Assembly (NCBI RefSeq): GCF_049065735.1
Contig: NZ_JBAKHD010000001.1
Coordinates: 1-64,000, forward strand
DNA from: Paramesorhizobium sp049065735
GTDB taxonomy: Bacteria; Pseudomonadota; Alphaproteobacteria; Rhizobiales; Rhizobiaceae
DNA length: 64,000 nucleotides
Reading direction: 5' to 3'
Under the pieces are notes generated by a model. The model was not told the origin of the DNA, made no database searches, and saw only the letters and a program-made list of their open reading frames with translations. Below are positions 16,758 through 25,332 of the stretch, one piece after another. The stretch's first letter is position 1; each line of letters begins with the position of its first letter. The translations under genes were made by a program, and so were the position numbers.

Positions 16758-17426
16758 CTAAACCACGCGGACTTTCGGCCCCCGGCTTTCTTCCTGCCCG
16801 CGAGAAACACCGCTTTTTCTGAAAGCGGCCATCAGCGCCCGGATGGACCGGGTGCCGACGGTCACGAGATCGAAGGCCTTTTCTGTCCGCACCCATTCGC
16901 CGAGAATGCCGGACATGGCGGCCATCAGCGCGCGGGCGGCATCATCAGGCGCCCAGTCGGACGACAGCATTCCGCGTCGCTCGCAGGCCTGCATCAGCCG
17001 CACGAAAAGCTGGTGTATCCCGGTGTTGAGCTCACGCAGCCGCCCGAGCGCCTCGCTAAGCTCCCCGACATATTCGCAGCGCTGGTGTATGATCGTGAAG
17101 ACGCGCTGCTGGCGCTCATCCTCGGCAAACAGATGAAGGCAGGCCACCAGCGCATGAAACAGCACGTCCAGCGGATCGCCTTCCATGTCGGCCCGCGCCG
17201 CCCGCTCGATCAGATCTTCCTCCGGAAAGCGGATGCGATCGACGATGGATTTGTAGATATCGGTCTTGTCCCTGAAATGGAAATAGATCGCCCCGCGCGT
17301 TACCCCCGCGCATTGGGCGATCTGTGCCAGCGTGGACTGGTTGACCCCGTTTTTCAGGAACACTTTTTCCGCCGCGTCGAGGATGGCCTCGCGCGTTCCT
17401 TCGGCTTCCGCTTTTGTCCGTCGCAT
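16758..17426 (-). CDS. bepR: TetR/AcrR-family repressor of the adjacent efflux pump
   Basis: 222 residues. The N-terminal TetR DNA-binding domain covers about residues 8-55 (TREAILDAAEKVFLKNG, then GVTRGAIYFHFRDKTDIY), close to AcrR and Brucella BepR. The C-terminal half would bind drug ligands. GGGGGGAAAG precedes the ATG at 17426. It is divergent from an RND pair, and an AcrR-like palindrome lies between them. The bepR name rests on this synteny and on memory of the Brucella system, not on an alignment. Confidence 0.85.
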   Translation of the reverse strand: MRRTKAEAEGTREAILDAAEKVFLKNGVNQSTLAQIAQCAGVTRGAIYFHFRDKTDIYKSIVDRIRFPEEDLIERAARADMEGDPLDVLFHALVACLHLFAEDERQQRVFTIIHQRCEYVGELSEALGRLRELNTGIHQLFVRLMQACERRGMLSSDWAPDDAARALMAAMSGILGEWVRTEKAFDLVTVGTRSIRALMAAFRKSGVSRGQEESRGPKVRVV

Positions 17427-17532
17427 TGTCTTTCCCCCCATTCTTTCGGGGTGATTACCCTCCCGGCCCCAATAACTCAATCGTGAACGGTCATTGGAGC
17501 CACCACGACATAATATCAACTTTTAGCCTATT

Positions 17533-17552
17533 TACAAACATTCATGTATGTA
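17533..17552. promoter_or_regulatory. AcrR/BepR-type operator
   Basis: TACAAACATTCATGTATGTA: arms TACAAACA and TGTATGTA match 7 of 8 when paired. It resembles the E. coli AcrR operator and lies between the divergent repressor and pump genes, 42 bases before the adaptor start. Confidence 0.65.
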
Positions 17553-17593
17553 TTTATTTCGGGCAAACATCCGAGAAGGGGCCTCGCTTCACA

Positions 17594-18760
17594 ATGACAT
17601 CGAGCAAATTTTCCCTGGCGGGACCGGCCGCCGGCATTGTTTTTCTCGTTCTGGCGGGAAGCGCCGCGCTGGCTCAGACGCCGCCTCCGCCGCAGGTGAG
17701 CGTGGTGGATGTGAAGCCGCGCGAGGTGCCGCTGACCTATGAATATGCAGCAAGAGTTTCGGCCTTCCGCGAGGTGCAGGTGCGCGCGCGGGTAGGGGGC
17801 ATTCTTTTACACCGCAATTTCACCGAAGGGACTGAGGTCAAGGCGGGCCAGGTTCTGTTCGAGATCGACCCCGCGCCCTATGAAGCGGAGCTGGCGCGCG
17901 CCAAGGCGCAGCTGGCGCAGGCCGAGGCGCAATATACCCAGTCGATCCGCGATGCCGAGCGCGCCGAGCAACTCGTGCAGCAGAAGGTGCAGAGCACGGC
18001 GACCCGCGACAGCGCCATCGCCACACGCGACGCCAACGCCGCAGCCGTTGCCGCCGCTAAGGCGCAGGTGCGCACCGCCGAGCTGAATTTGAGCTACACC
18101 AAGGTGACCGCACCGATCAGCGGCATTACCAGCCGCGAGCAGGTGCCGGAAGGCAGCCTCATCGGCACGGACGCTTCTTCGAGCCTGCTGACCTCGATCA
18201 CCCAGCTCGACCCGGTCTATATCAATTTTTCCTTCTCGGACGCGGAAGCCGCCGAAATCCGCCGCCTGCTCGACGTGCAGGAGGCGAAGGGCGGCGACCC
18301 GAACAAGCTCAAGGTGAAGATCACCTTCGGCGACGGGCAGGTCTACGACCATGAAGGCGTCATCGATTTCACCTCGTCGAGCCTCGACAAGGAAACCGGC
18401 ACGCTCGGCGCCCGCGCCGTGGTCGATAATCCCGATCATCGCCTTATCCCCGGCCAGTTCGTTCGCGCCACCATCATGGGCGTGACCATCGACAACGCCA
18501 TCGTCGTGCCGGAAGCGGCGCTGATGCAGGGCTCGCAGGGGCAGTTCGTCTATGTGGTGGGGTCCGATGGCAAGGCGCAGATGCGGCCGGTCACGGTGAA
18601 CCGCACGGTCGAGGGCGGCTGGCTCGTCTCGTCCGGGTTGAACCCGGGCGACCGCGTCGTGACCGAGGGCGTCATGAAAGTGCGCCCCGGCGCGCCCGTC
18701 ACGGTCGATACCGCCGCGGCTGACGGCAAGAACGTAAATCAGGCATCGGTGACGCAGTAA
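17594..18760 (+). CDS. bepD: RND efflux periplasmic adaptor, BepD/AcrA type
   Basis: 388 residues with an exported N-terminus: hydrophobic segment (AAGIVFLVLAGSAAL) then a likely signal peptidase I site after ALA (no lipobox cysteine). AcrA-like domains follow: lipoyl halves around RARVGGILLHRNFTEG and TKVTAPISGITSREQVPEG, a coiled-coil hairpin (about 110-165), beta barrel and membrane-proximal domain. The stop overlaps the pump start (TAATG), so translation is coupled. The longer frame from 17414 crosses the operator and is rejected. No outer-membrane channel gene is adjacent, as in Brucella, where a distant TolC homologue serves. Confidence 0.88.
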   Translation: MTSSKFSLAGPAAGIVFLVLAGSAALAQTPPPPQVSVVDVKPREVPLTYEYAARVSAFREVQVRARVGGILLHRNFTEGTEVKAGQVLFEIDPAPYEAELARAKAQLAQAEAQYTQSIRDAERAEQLVQQKVQSTATRDSAIATRDANAAAVAAAKAQVRTAELNLSYTKVTAPISGITSREQVPEGSLIGTDASSSLLTSITQLDPVYINFSFSDAEAAEIRRLLDVQEAKGGDPNKLKVKITFGDGQVYDHEGVIDFTSSSLDKETGTLGARAVVDNPDHRLIPGQFVRATIMGVTIDNAIVVPEAALMQGSQGQFVYVVGSDGKAQMRPVTVNRTVEGGWLVSSGLNPGDRVVTEGVMKVRPGAPVTVDTAAADGKNVNQASVTQ

Positions 18761-21700
18761 TGAATCGCTTCTTTATCGACCGCCCGGTCTTCGCGGCGGT
18801 CATTTCCATCGTCATCGTCATGGCGGGCCTCATCACCATGCGGATATTGCCGATTGCGCAATATCCGGAGCTGACCCCGCCGCAGGTGGTCGTCACCGCG
18901 ACCTATCCGGGCGCGAGCGCCGAAACCGTCTCGCAGACCGTCGCCGCGCCGCTGGAGCAGCAGGTCAACGGCGTCGAGAACATGCTCTACATGCAATCGA
19001 CCAATTCCAGCGACGGCCGGATGCAGCTGACCATCACCTTCGCGCTCGGCACCGACCCCGACCAGGCGACGATCAACGTCAACAACCGCGTGCAGCGCGC
19101 CCTTTCCTCGCTGCCGACGGAGGTGACGCGCCTCGGCGTCACCGTCAACAAGCGCTCGACCTCCATTCTCGGCCTCGTCGCCATGTATGCGGACAAGGGC
19201 AGTTCCTATGACCGTACCTATGTCGGCAATTACGCGCTCCTCAACGTCATCGATGATCTCAAGCGCATTCCCGGCATCGGCGATGTCCAGCTTCTGGGCG
19301 ATATCGACTATTCCATGCGCATCTGGCTGCGCCCCGACAAGCTCGCGCAATATAATCTGACGCCGAGCGACGTCGCTGCCGCCATCCGCGAGCAGAACGC
19401 GCAATTCGCCGCCGGACGGTTCAGCGACCAGCCCGACCCGAAATCCGGTGCCTTCACCTATTCGGCAACGACGCAGGGCCGGTTGCCGGACGCCGAGGCG
19501 TTCGAGAACATCATCCTGCGATCCGACAAGAACGCCGCCACCTTGCGGCTGAAGGATGTGGCGCGGGTGGAGCTTGGCACCAAGAGCTATCTCGTCAACA
19601 GCAATCTCAACGGCACCCCCGCCGTGCCGATCGCGCTCTATCTCCAGCCGGGCGCCAACGCGCTCAACACGATGAAGCTCGTCAAGGCGCGGATGGACGA
19701 GCTGAAGGCGAACTTCCCGCATGGGATCGACTATTCGGTTCCATACGACACCACCAAGTTCATCCAGGTCTCCGTCGATGAGGTGATCCATACCTTCATC
19801 GAGGCGATCATCCTTGTCGTGGCGGTGGTCTTCATCTTCCTCCAGAACTGGCGCGCGACGCTGATCCCGATCATCGCCGTGCCGATCTCGATCATCGGCA
19901 CCTTCGCGGGCATGTGGCTGCTCGGCTTCTCGATCAACCTCCTGACCCTGTTCGGCCTGGTGCTCGCCATCGGTATCGTCGTCGACGACGCCATCGTGGT
20001 GCTCGAAAATGTCGAGCGCATCATGTCGACCGAGAAGCTCCCGCCCAAGGAAGCCGCCATCAAGGCCATGGGCGAGGTGACCGGGCCGGTCATCGCCATC
20101 GTGCTGGTGCTGTGCGCGGTGTTCGTACCGGTCTCTTTCATGGGCGGGCTCGTCGGCGAAATGTACAAGCAGTTCGCCGTCACCATCGCCATGTCGGTGA
20201 TCATATCGGGCATCGTCGCCCTGTCGCTGACCCCGTCGCTCTGCGCGCTTCTGCTGAAGCCCGGCCATCACGAGCCGATGCTGCCGTTCCGTGTCTTCAA
20301 CCGCTTCTTCGAGCGGCTGACCAACGGCTATACATCCGGCGTGCGCTTTTTCGTGAAGCGGGTCGGCATCGGCCTCGCGCTCTTCGCCATCCTCGGCGGC
20401 GCCACGGCCTATATGTTCTACACAATTCCCGGCTCGCTGCTGCCCGATGAGGACCAGGGCGTTCTCTTCAGCGTGGCGCTGCTGCCGCCCGCCGCATCGC
20501 TCGCCCGCACCGAGGCGGTGGTGGATACTGCGAGCGAGAATATGCGCAAGAACCCGGCGGTCGAGAACGTCTTCGCTGTGTCCGGCTTCGATCTCCTCTC
20601 GGGTGGCCTCAAGACCAATGCCGGCACCATGTTCGTGACGCTGAAGGATTGGCACGAGCGCACGACGCCCGAAACCGACGCGCGCAATCTACCGGGCCAG
20701 CTGATGGGCATGAACGCCGGCATCAAGGACGGCATGGTGCTCGCCTTCAACCCGCCGCCGATCCTCGGCCTCTCCACCACAGGCGGCTTCGAGCTTTATG
20801 TGCAAGACCGCACAGGGCGCGGCGTGGCGGCGCTGACCGAGGCGACCAACAAGCTGGTCGAGGCGGCGTCCAAGCGGCCGGAACTGGCGGGCGTGCGCAC
20901 CAGCTTCGATCCCAACATCCCGCAATATCGCCTCGATCTCGACCGCGACAAGGCCAAGGCCATGGGCGTGCCGATCAGCTCGGTGTTCGAGGCGATGCAG
21001 GCCACCTTCGGCAGCCTCTACGTCAACGACTTCACGCTCTATGGGCGCAATTATCAGGTCAATCTCCAGTCGGAGGCGGATTTCCGCCGTACGCCCGACG
21101 ATCTGAAGCATGTGTTCGTGCGCGCCGATTCCGGCAGCATGATCCCGCTCTCCACGCTCGTGACGGTGAAGCGCGTCGTCGGCCCCGACCAGCTGGAGCG
21201 CTTCAACGCCTTCAACGCGGCCAAGGTCACCGGCAATCCCGCGCCGGGCTACACCTCGGGAGACGCCATCCGCGCCATGCAGGAAGTCGCCAAGGAAGCG
21301 CTCCCCGCCGGCTACCAGATCGCCTGGACCGGCACGGCCTATCAGGAGCTTTCCACCAGCGGCACCGGCTCGCAGGCGATGATCTTCGGCTTGATCATGG
21401 TGTTCCTCATCCTCGCGGCGCAATATGAGCGCTGGAGCCTGCCGCTCGCCGTCATCACGGCGGTTCCCTTCGCCATGTTCGGCGCGCTGGTGGCGGTGCT
21501 GCTGCGGGGGCTGACCAATGACGTCTATTTCCAGATCGGCCTTGTGACGCTGATCGGCCTTGCGGCGAAGAATGCGATCCTGATTGTCGAGTTCGCCGTC
21601 CTTCAGCGGGAGGAGGGGAAATCGGCTATGGATGCGGCCATCGAGGCGGCGCGCCTGCGCTTCCGCCCCATCGTCATGACCTCGCTCGCCTTCATCCTGG

Positions 21701-21906
21701 GCGTGGTCCCGCTCGCCATCAGCACCGGCGCCGGCTCCGCCAGCCGCCACTCCATCGGCACCGGCGTCATCGGCGGCATGCTGGCGGCCACCTTCCTTGC
21801 CACCTTCTTCATCCCCATGTTCTACCGGTTGATTGCCTGGAAGGACCCGAAGAAGCGGGAGGATGAGGGAGTGCGGAAGGAAGCGGGGCCGGTGGCGGCG
21901 GAGTGA
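18760..21906 (+). CDS. bepE: RND multidrug efflux permease, BepE/AcrB type
   Basis: 1048-residue AcrB-type trimeric pump. The N-terminus MNRFFIDRPVFA is the classic HAE1 start. Proton-relay Asp409-Asp410 occur in GIVVDDAIVVLENV, and the relay Lys in GLAAKNAILIVEF. The periplasmic porter region has typical motifs (GVENMLYMQS, NNRVQRALSSLP). It exports varied toxic compounds together with the adaptor at 17594 under TetR control. The gene name is by synteny with Brucella bepRDE and is provisional. Confidence 0.9.
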   Translation: MNRFFIDRPVFAAVISIVIVMAGLITMRILPIAQYPELTPPQVVVTATYPGASAETVSQTVAAPLEQQVNGVENMLYMQSTNSSDGRMQLTITFALGTDPDQATINVNNRVQRALSSLPTEVTRLGVTVNKRSTSILGLVAMYADKGSSYDRTYVGNYALLNVIDDLKRIPGIGDVQLLGDIDYSMRIWLRPDKLAQYNLTPSDVAAAIREQNAQFAAGRFSDQPDPKSGAFTYSATTQGRLPDAEAFENIILRSDKNAATLRLKDVARVELGTKSYLVNSNLNGTPAVPIALYLQPGANALNTMKLVKARMDELKANFPHGIDYSVPYDTTKFIQVSVDEVIHTFIEAIILVVAVVFIFLQNWRATLIPIIAVPISIIGTFAGMWLLGFSINLLTLFGLVLAIGIVVDDAIVVLENVERIMSTEKLPPKEAAIKAMGEVTGPVIAIVLVLCAVFVPVSFMGGLVGEMYKQFAVTIAMSVIISGIVALSLTPSLCALLLKPGHHEPMLPFRVFNRFFERLTNGYTSGVRFFVKRVGIGLALFAILGGATAYMFYTIPGSLLPDEDQGVLFSVALLPPAASLARTEAVVDTASENMRKNPAVENVFAVSGFDLLSGGLKTNAGTMFVTLKDWHERTTPETDARNLPGQLMGMNAGIKDGMVLAFNPPPILGLSTTGGFELYVQDRTGRGVAALTEATNKLVEAASKRPELAGVRTSFDPNIPQYRLDLDRDKAKAMGVPISSVFEAMQATFGSLYVNDFTLYGRNYQVNLQSEADFRRTPDDLKHVFVRADSGSMIPLSTLVTVKRVVGPDQLERFNAFNAAKVTGNPAPGYTSGDAIRAMQEVAKEALPAGYQIAWTGTAYQELSTSGTGSQAMIFGLIMVFLILAAQYERWSLPLAVITAVPFAMFGALVAVLLRGLTNDVYFQIGLVTLIGLAAKNAILIVEFAVLQREEGKSAMDAAIEAARLRFRPIVMTSLAFILGVVPLAISTGAGSASRHSIGTGVIGGMLAATFLATFFIPMFYRLIAWKDPKKREDEGVRKEAGPVAAE

Positions 21907-22203
21907 GATGCGCTGCCGGATAGGGCGGTGCGCTTCAGCCACCCCCTCAGTCCTGCCTGACATCTCCCCCTCAAGGGGGGAGATTGGATGTGAGGTCCGG
22001 CTTCGCCAATCGCAGACGGTGAAGAAATGAGCCGTCGCCGATGGCAGCTAATCTCCCCCCTTGAGGGGGAGATGCCCGGCAGGGCAGAGGGGGTGATGGC
22101 CCGCCAAGATATGGACAACCACCCCAAACAACTTCCACCCCCGCAATAAAACGCTCCACCTATTCCCCCACTGCATAACAATATTCATTGATCCGCTGCT
22201 TTA
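21907..22203. other. Intergenic region between the efflux operon and ndh
   Basis: Mostly filled by palindromic repeat copy C (21940-22095). The remaining bases hold the 5' control region of ndh with an FNR-type box. No gene is seen. Confidence 0.5.
21940..22095. repeat. RIME/Bru-RS-like palindromic repeat, copy C
   Basis: 156 bases with imperfect inverted ends (CACCCCCTCAGTCCTGCC against GGCAGGGCAGAGGGGGTG) and inner AGGGGGGAGATT repeats. It is more diverged than copies A and B, and its centre differs, which suggests an older insertion. Confidence 0.7.
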
Positions 22204-22217
22204 TTGATCTAGATTAA
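22204..22217. promoter_or_regulatory. FNR/FixK-type box upstream of ndh
   Basis: TTGATCTAGATTAA differs by one base from the consensus TTGAT-N4-ATCAA bound by FNR/FixK-type regulators. It ends 30 bases before the ndh start, a place where binding would probably repress. FNR represses ndh in E. coli, so the same logic is plausible here. Confidence 0.55.
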
Positions 22218-22247
22218 ACTCTAGACGCAACGGACAGGATAATTTCC

Positions 22248-23552
22248 TTGGGCGAGCATCATGTCGTGATTGTCGGCGCTGGCTTTGGAGGGCTGGAGGC
22301 CATTCGCTCCTTGAAGGGCGCTCCGGTTCGCATCACCATCATCGACCAGCGCAACCACCATCTGTTTCAGCCGCTGCTCTATCAGGTGGCGACGGCGACG
22401 CTGGCGACGTCGGAGATCGCCTGGCCGATCCGCCATCTCTTCCGCAACCGCCCGGAGGTCGAAACGATCCTCGGCACCGTCAGCGGCGTCGACACCGCCA
22501 AGCGCGAGGTGCTGCTGGCCGATGGCTACCATGTGCCCTATGACACGCTCATCATCGCCACCGGCGCGACCCATGCCTATTTCGGCCATGACGAGTGGGA
22601 GAAATTCGCTCCCGGCCTGAAGACGCTGGAGGACGCGACAACCGTTCGCCGCCGCATGCTCGTCGCCTTCGAGCGCGCCGAGCGCGAAACCGACCCGGAG
22701 CGGCGGCAGGCCTTTCTGACTTTCGTCATCATCGGCGGCGGCCCGACCGGCGTGGAAATGGCCGGCGCCATCGCCGAGCTTGCTCATGTCACGCTCAAGG
22801 ATGAGTTTCGCAACATCGACCCGCACATGACGCGGGTAGTGCTGATCGAGGCCGGCCCGCGCATCCTCGCCGCCTTCTCGGAGGATTTGTCGGATTATGC
22901 CCGCAAGGCGCTGGAGCGCTTGGGCGTGGAGGTGCGCACCGGCGCGCCCGTGACCGAATGCGCAGACGGCTATGTGGTCTTCGGCGATGACAGGATCGCG
23001 ACGGGCACCATTCTCTGGGCCGCCGGCGTCAAGGCGTCACCTGCCGCGAAATGGCTTGCCGCGGAGGCCGATCGCGCGGGCCGGGTCAAGGTCGAGCCGG
23101 ACCTGACCGTGCCTGGCCATCCGGATATCTTCGTCATCGGCGACACCGCTTCCGTAACCGCGCCGGACGGCAGCCCGGTTCCCGGCATCGCGCCCGCTGC
23201 CAAGCAGCAGGGTGGGTATGTCGCGGCGGTCATCCGGGCGCGCCTCGCCGGAAAGCCGGAGCCCGCGTCGTTTCACTATAAGCATTCCGGCAGCCTCGCC
23301 ACCATCGGCAAGCGCGCCGCCGTCATCGACTTCGGCTGGATCAAGCTTCGTGGCTGGCTTGCCTGGTGGATATGGGGCATCGCCCACGTCTTCTTCCTCA
23401 TCGGCACGCGCAATCGCATCGCCGTGGCGCTGAGCTGGCTCTGGATTTACCTGACGGGCAACCGCAGCGCCCGGCTGATCACGCAAGGCCAAGCCCGCGA
23501 ACAGACCGGCATGATGAGCGCCGCGCCTGCCCGCAGGCGAAAGCAAGGTTAG
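22248..23552 (+). CDS. ndh: Type II NADH dehydrogenase (NDH-2)
   Basis: 434-residue non-proton-pumping NADH:quinone oxidoreductase of the inner membrane face. The N-terminal FAD motif is VVIVGAGFGGLEAIRSL, the NADH motif is FVIIGGGPTGVEMAGAIAEL, and FVIGDTASV binds the flavin. LFQPLLYQVATATL is the usual NDH-2 quinone-site stretch. The amphipathic C-terminal region (LAWWIWGIAHVFFLIG) probably anchors it to the membrane. The start is TTG at 22248; the family N-terminus fits only this start, with GGACAGGA upstream. Confidence 0.9.
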   Translation: MGEHHVVIVGAGFGGLEAIRSLKGAPVRITIIDQRNHHLFQPLLYQVATATLATSEIAWPIRHLFRNRPEVETILGTVSGVDTAKREVLLADGYHVPYDTLIIATGATHAYFGHDEWEKFAPGLKTLEDATTVRRRMLVAFERAERETDPERRQAFLTFVIIGGGPTGVEMAGAIAELAHVTLKDEFRNIDPHMTRVVLIEAGPRILAAFSEDLSDYARKALERLGVEVRTGAPVTECADGYVVFGDDRIATGTILWAAGVKASPAAKWLAAEADRAGRVKVEPDLTVPGHPDIFVIGDTASVTAPDGSPVPGIAPAAKQQGGYVAAVIRARLAGKPEPASFHYKHSGSLATIGKRAAVIDFGWIKLRGWLAWWIWGIAHVFFLIGTRNRIAVALSWLWIYLTGNRSARLITQGQAREQTGMMSAAPARRRKQG

Positions 23553-23640
23553 AGCATGTTTTCCAAAAGCGAGAACCGGTTTTGGATAAGACAGGCGTAA
23601 ACCAAACTTATAGCGCGTTACATAAGCGCATTTAAACGCA
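23553..23640. repeat. AGAGCATG-family hairpin and second stem after ndh
   Basis: AGAGCATG follows the stop; CCAAAA pairs with TTTTGG, and further on GCGCGTT pairs with AACGCGC. The first unit is related to the one after ohr at 1283. They may act as terminators. Confidence 0.45.
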
Positions 23641-23647
23641 ACGCGCT

Positions 23648-23857
23648 TTAAGCTCCTTTGCTTCCCTTGCCCTGAATATTTCTTGGTGATGGCGGCTTGC
23701 GGCGGAAGCGCGAATAACCGCCTTTCGCCAGCCGCAATATATCGGAAATGCGCGTTGGATCAGTCGATGGCTTGGGCATGTCCATATGGATCTGCTGTAG
23801 TAGATGGGATGGCGCGGGGCGCGGTGTTCTGCCCGCGCCGAAAATAACCTCACTCAT
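23648..23857 (-). CDS. Small protein of unknown function, 69 residues
   Basis: Starts MSEVIFGAGRTPRPAPSHLL after a good GGGAGG site five bases upstream. It is basic, proline-rich and without membrane segments or a known domain. The middle (PTRISDILRLAKGGYSRFRR) could form a helix. No family was recognised. It is convergent with ndh and separated from the next small gene by a short gap. A real but uncharacterised gene is likely from the ribosome site and codon use. Confidence 0.55.
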   Translation of the reverse strand: MSEVIFGAGRTPRPAPSHLLQQIHMDMPKPSTDPTRISDILRLAKGGYSRFRRKPPSPRNIQGKGSKGA

Positions 23858-24014
23858 TGTTACCTCCCTCAAACGATGATGCTTCCCTCCTTACGGAAGG
23901 ACATGCTTCTTTCATTGTCTGAATGGAACTTATTTTAGCGCGATCAGTTGGAAAGACAAGCGCACAGTGCGGCTTTTCGCCACATGCAGCTCGGTCCGTC
24001 TCGCGTCGCAATAT

Positions 24015-24311
24015 CTATCGGGCCAAGGCAGGCGGTTCCAGCGGAATTGCGGCTTCCGTTTCCTGCTGGACATGCTGGAGTGCGCCGAGCAGATACATCG
24101 CGTCCGGCAGCCGGATATGGAGCGTCTCGATGCCCGAATGATTGTCTTTGAGCTGAAGCTCGATCATCGGCTCCTGCGGCGCCAGCCCGTAGACGAAGCG
24201 GAAGCCGACCACATGTTTTTTGTTCCCGCCGGAGAGTTCCGCCGCGCCATCGCCGGCATAAGGCGGAAAGGTTGGCTCGGCGGTGTCCAGGCGGCGTTCT
24301 GTTTCAGGCAT
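24015..24311 (-). CDS. Protein of unknown function, 98 residues
   Basis: Starts after AAGGAGATGTGA, a strong ribosome site. The sequence has an N-terminal polar part and a more regular C-terminal half (HVVGFRFVYGLAPQEPMIEL, then HIRLPDAMYLLGALQHVQQE) that could be a small alpha/beta domain. No known family was recognised. It may form a leftward transcript with the 69-residue gene at 23648. Confidence 0.6.
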   Translation of the reverse strand: MPETERRLDTAEPTFPPYAGDGAAELSGGNKKHVVGFRFVYGLAPQEPMIELQLKDNHSGIETLHIRLPDAMYLLGALQHVQQETEAAIPLEPPALAR

Positions 24312-24723
24312 TCACATCTCCTTAAATTACGGCAGCTTCCGCTGGCTATGCGATGCCGTCCCCGCGCGAAGGCCCGGCATTGATAATGGCGGCTTTGGCG
24401 GGGGAATTCTGCGGCATCAGCTCCGGTCAATCATGGATGAGCGGCGGCTCTCGCGCTACTCCAATAAGTTGCCATCTTGCCAGGGCGTGACCGACAGCGT
24501 TTTTTGGGAATGAAGCGGAAAAGAGAGGAGGCCCGGCGCGGGGTTGGGGGGCGTTTCGCGCTGGGCCTCCAGACTGGAACTCAGGTCCAGCCGCATTGCT
24601 ATATTGTACGAGTCGGGCCGTCTTATCGATCCCAATAAAAGAGGAAAATTTTACGCACCGGCGGAAAGGTGTATGATGACCGTAAGGGATTGAAATGCCG
24701 AATTGTTTTTCAGGGAGAATAGC
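24312..24723. other. Gene-free region of 412 bases upstream of def
   Basis: No supported gene. It holds a long hairpin at 24527-24570 and an AT-rich stretch (about 24600-24660) that could contain the def promoter. Confidence 0.5.
24527..24570. other. Strong hairpin of unknown role
   Basis: GGAGGCCCGGCGCG pairs with CGCGCTGGGCCTCC (14 pairs, one G-T) around a 16 base G-rich loop. It is about 150 bases upstream of def and not directly after a gene, so it could be a small RNA end, an attenuator or a terminator of an unseen transcript. Confidence 0.4.
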
Positions 24724-25320
24724 ATGCCCTTAAGCCTCAAGATCTTCACAGTCGGCGATCCTGTCCTGCGGCAGGTAGGCCGCGAGCTGACAGTCGATGA
24801 AATCAGGTCGCCCTCGATACAGCAATTGATGGAACTGATGCGTAACACCGTGCGCAGCGCTCCGGGCGTCGGGTTGGCCGCGCCCCAGATAGGCCAGTCC
24901 CTGCAAATTGCCGTCATTGAGGACCGCGCCGAATATCAGAAGGCGCTTCCGGAGGAAGAGCTTGCCCGCCGGGGTCGTCGCCCGGTGCCGTTCCACGTCG
25001 TGATCAATCCCAGGATAAGGCTTCTGCCCGGCCCGGAGGCGGTTTTCTTCGAAGGCTGCCTCAGTCTCCCCAATTTCACGGCGCTCGTCCCGCGCGCCAC
25101 GCGCGTCGAGGTGGATTGCCTCGACCACAATGGTGAGCCCGTCCATATAAAGGCGGAGGGCTGGTATGCGCGCATCCTCCAGCACGAGATCGACCATCTC
25201 AATGGCATCATGTACACCGACCGCATGCTGGGGCGCAGCTTCAGCACCATGGAGAACCACGTCCGCTTCTGGAAGGACAAGCCGCTGGAAGAGGCCATCG
25301 CGGAAGCCGAAAACCCATAA
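24724..25320 (+). CDS. def: Peptide deformylase
   Basis: 198 residues. It removes the formyl group from the N-terminal methionine of new proteins. All three motifs are present: GVGLAAPQIG (48-57), EGCLSLP with metal ligand Cys112, and HEIDHLNG with His154, catalytic Glu155 and His158. GGGAG before the ATG at 24724 supports this start over an upstream one at 24703. It is not next to fmt, and alphaproteobacteria often carry more than one def, so this may be a secondary copy. Confidence 0.93.
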   Translation: MPLSLKIFTVGDPVLRQVGRELTVDEIRSPSIQQLMELMRNTVRSAPGVGLAAPQIGQSLQIAVIEDRAEYQKALPEEELARRGRRPVPFHVVINPRIRLLPGPEAVFFEGCLSLPNFTALVPRATRVEVDCLDHNGEPVHIKAEGWYARILQHEIDHLNGIMYTDRMLGRSFSTMENHVRFWKDKPLEEAIAEAENP

Positions 25321-25332
25321 GCGCGTTTTCGG

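Noticed and set aside
18739..20655. 638-codon minus-strand frame over the second pump
   Set aside because: Antisense shadow with His/Asp/Arg-rich sequence.
24283..24513. 76-codon plus-strand frame before def
   Set aside because: No ribosome site, overlaps the start of the minus-strand gene at 24311, and the sequence lacks any regular pattern.
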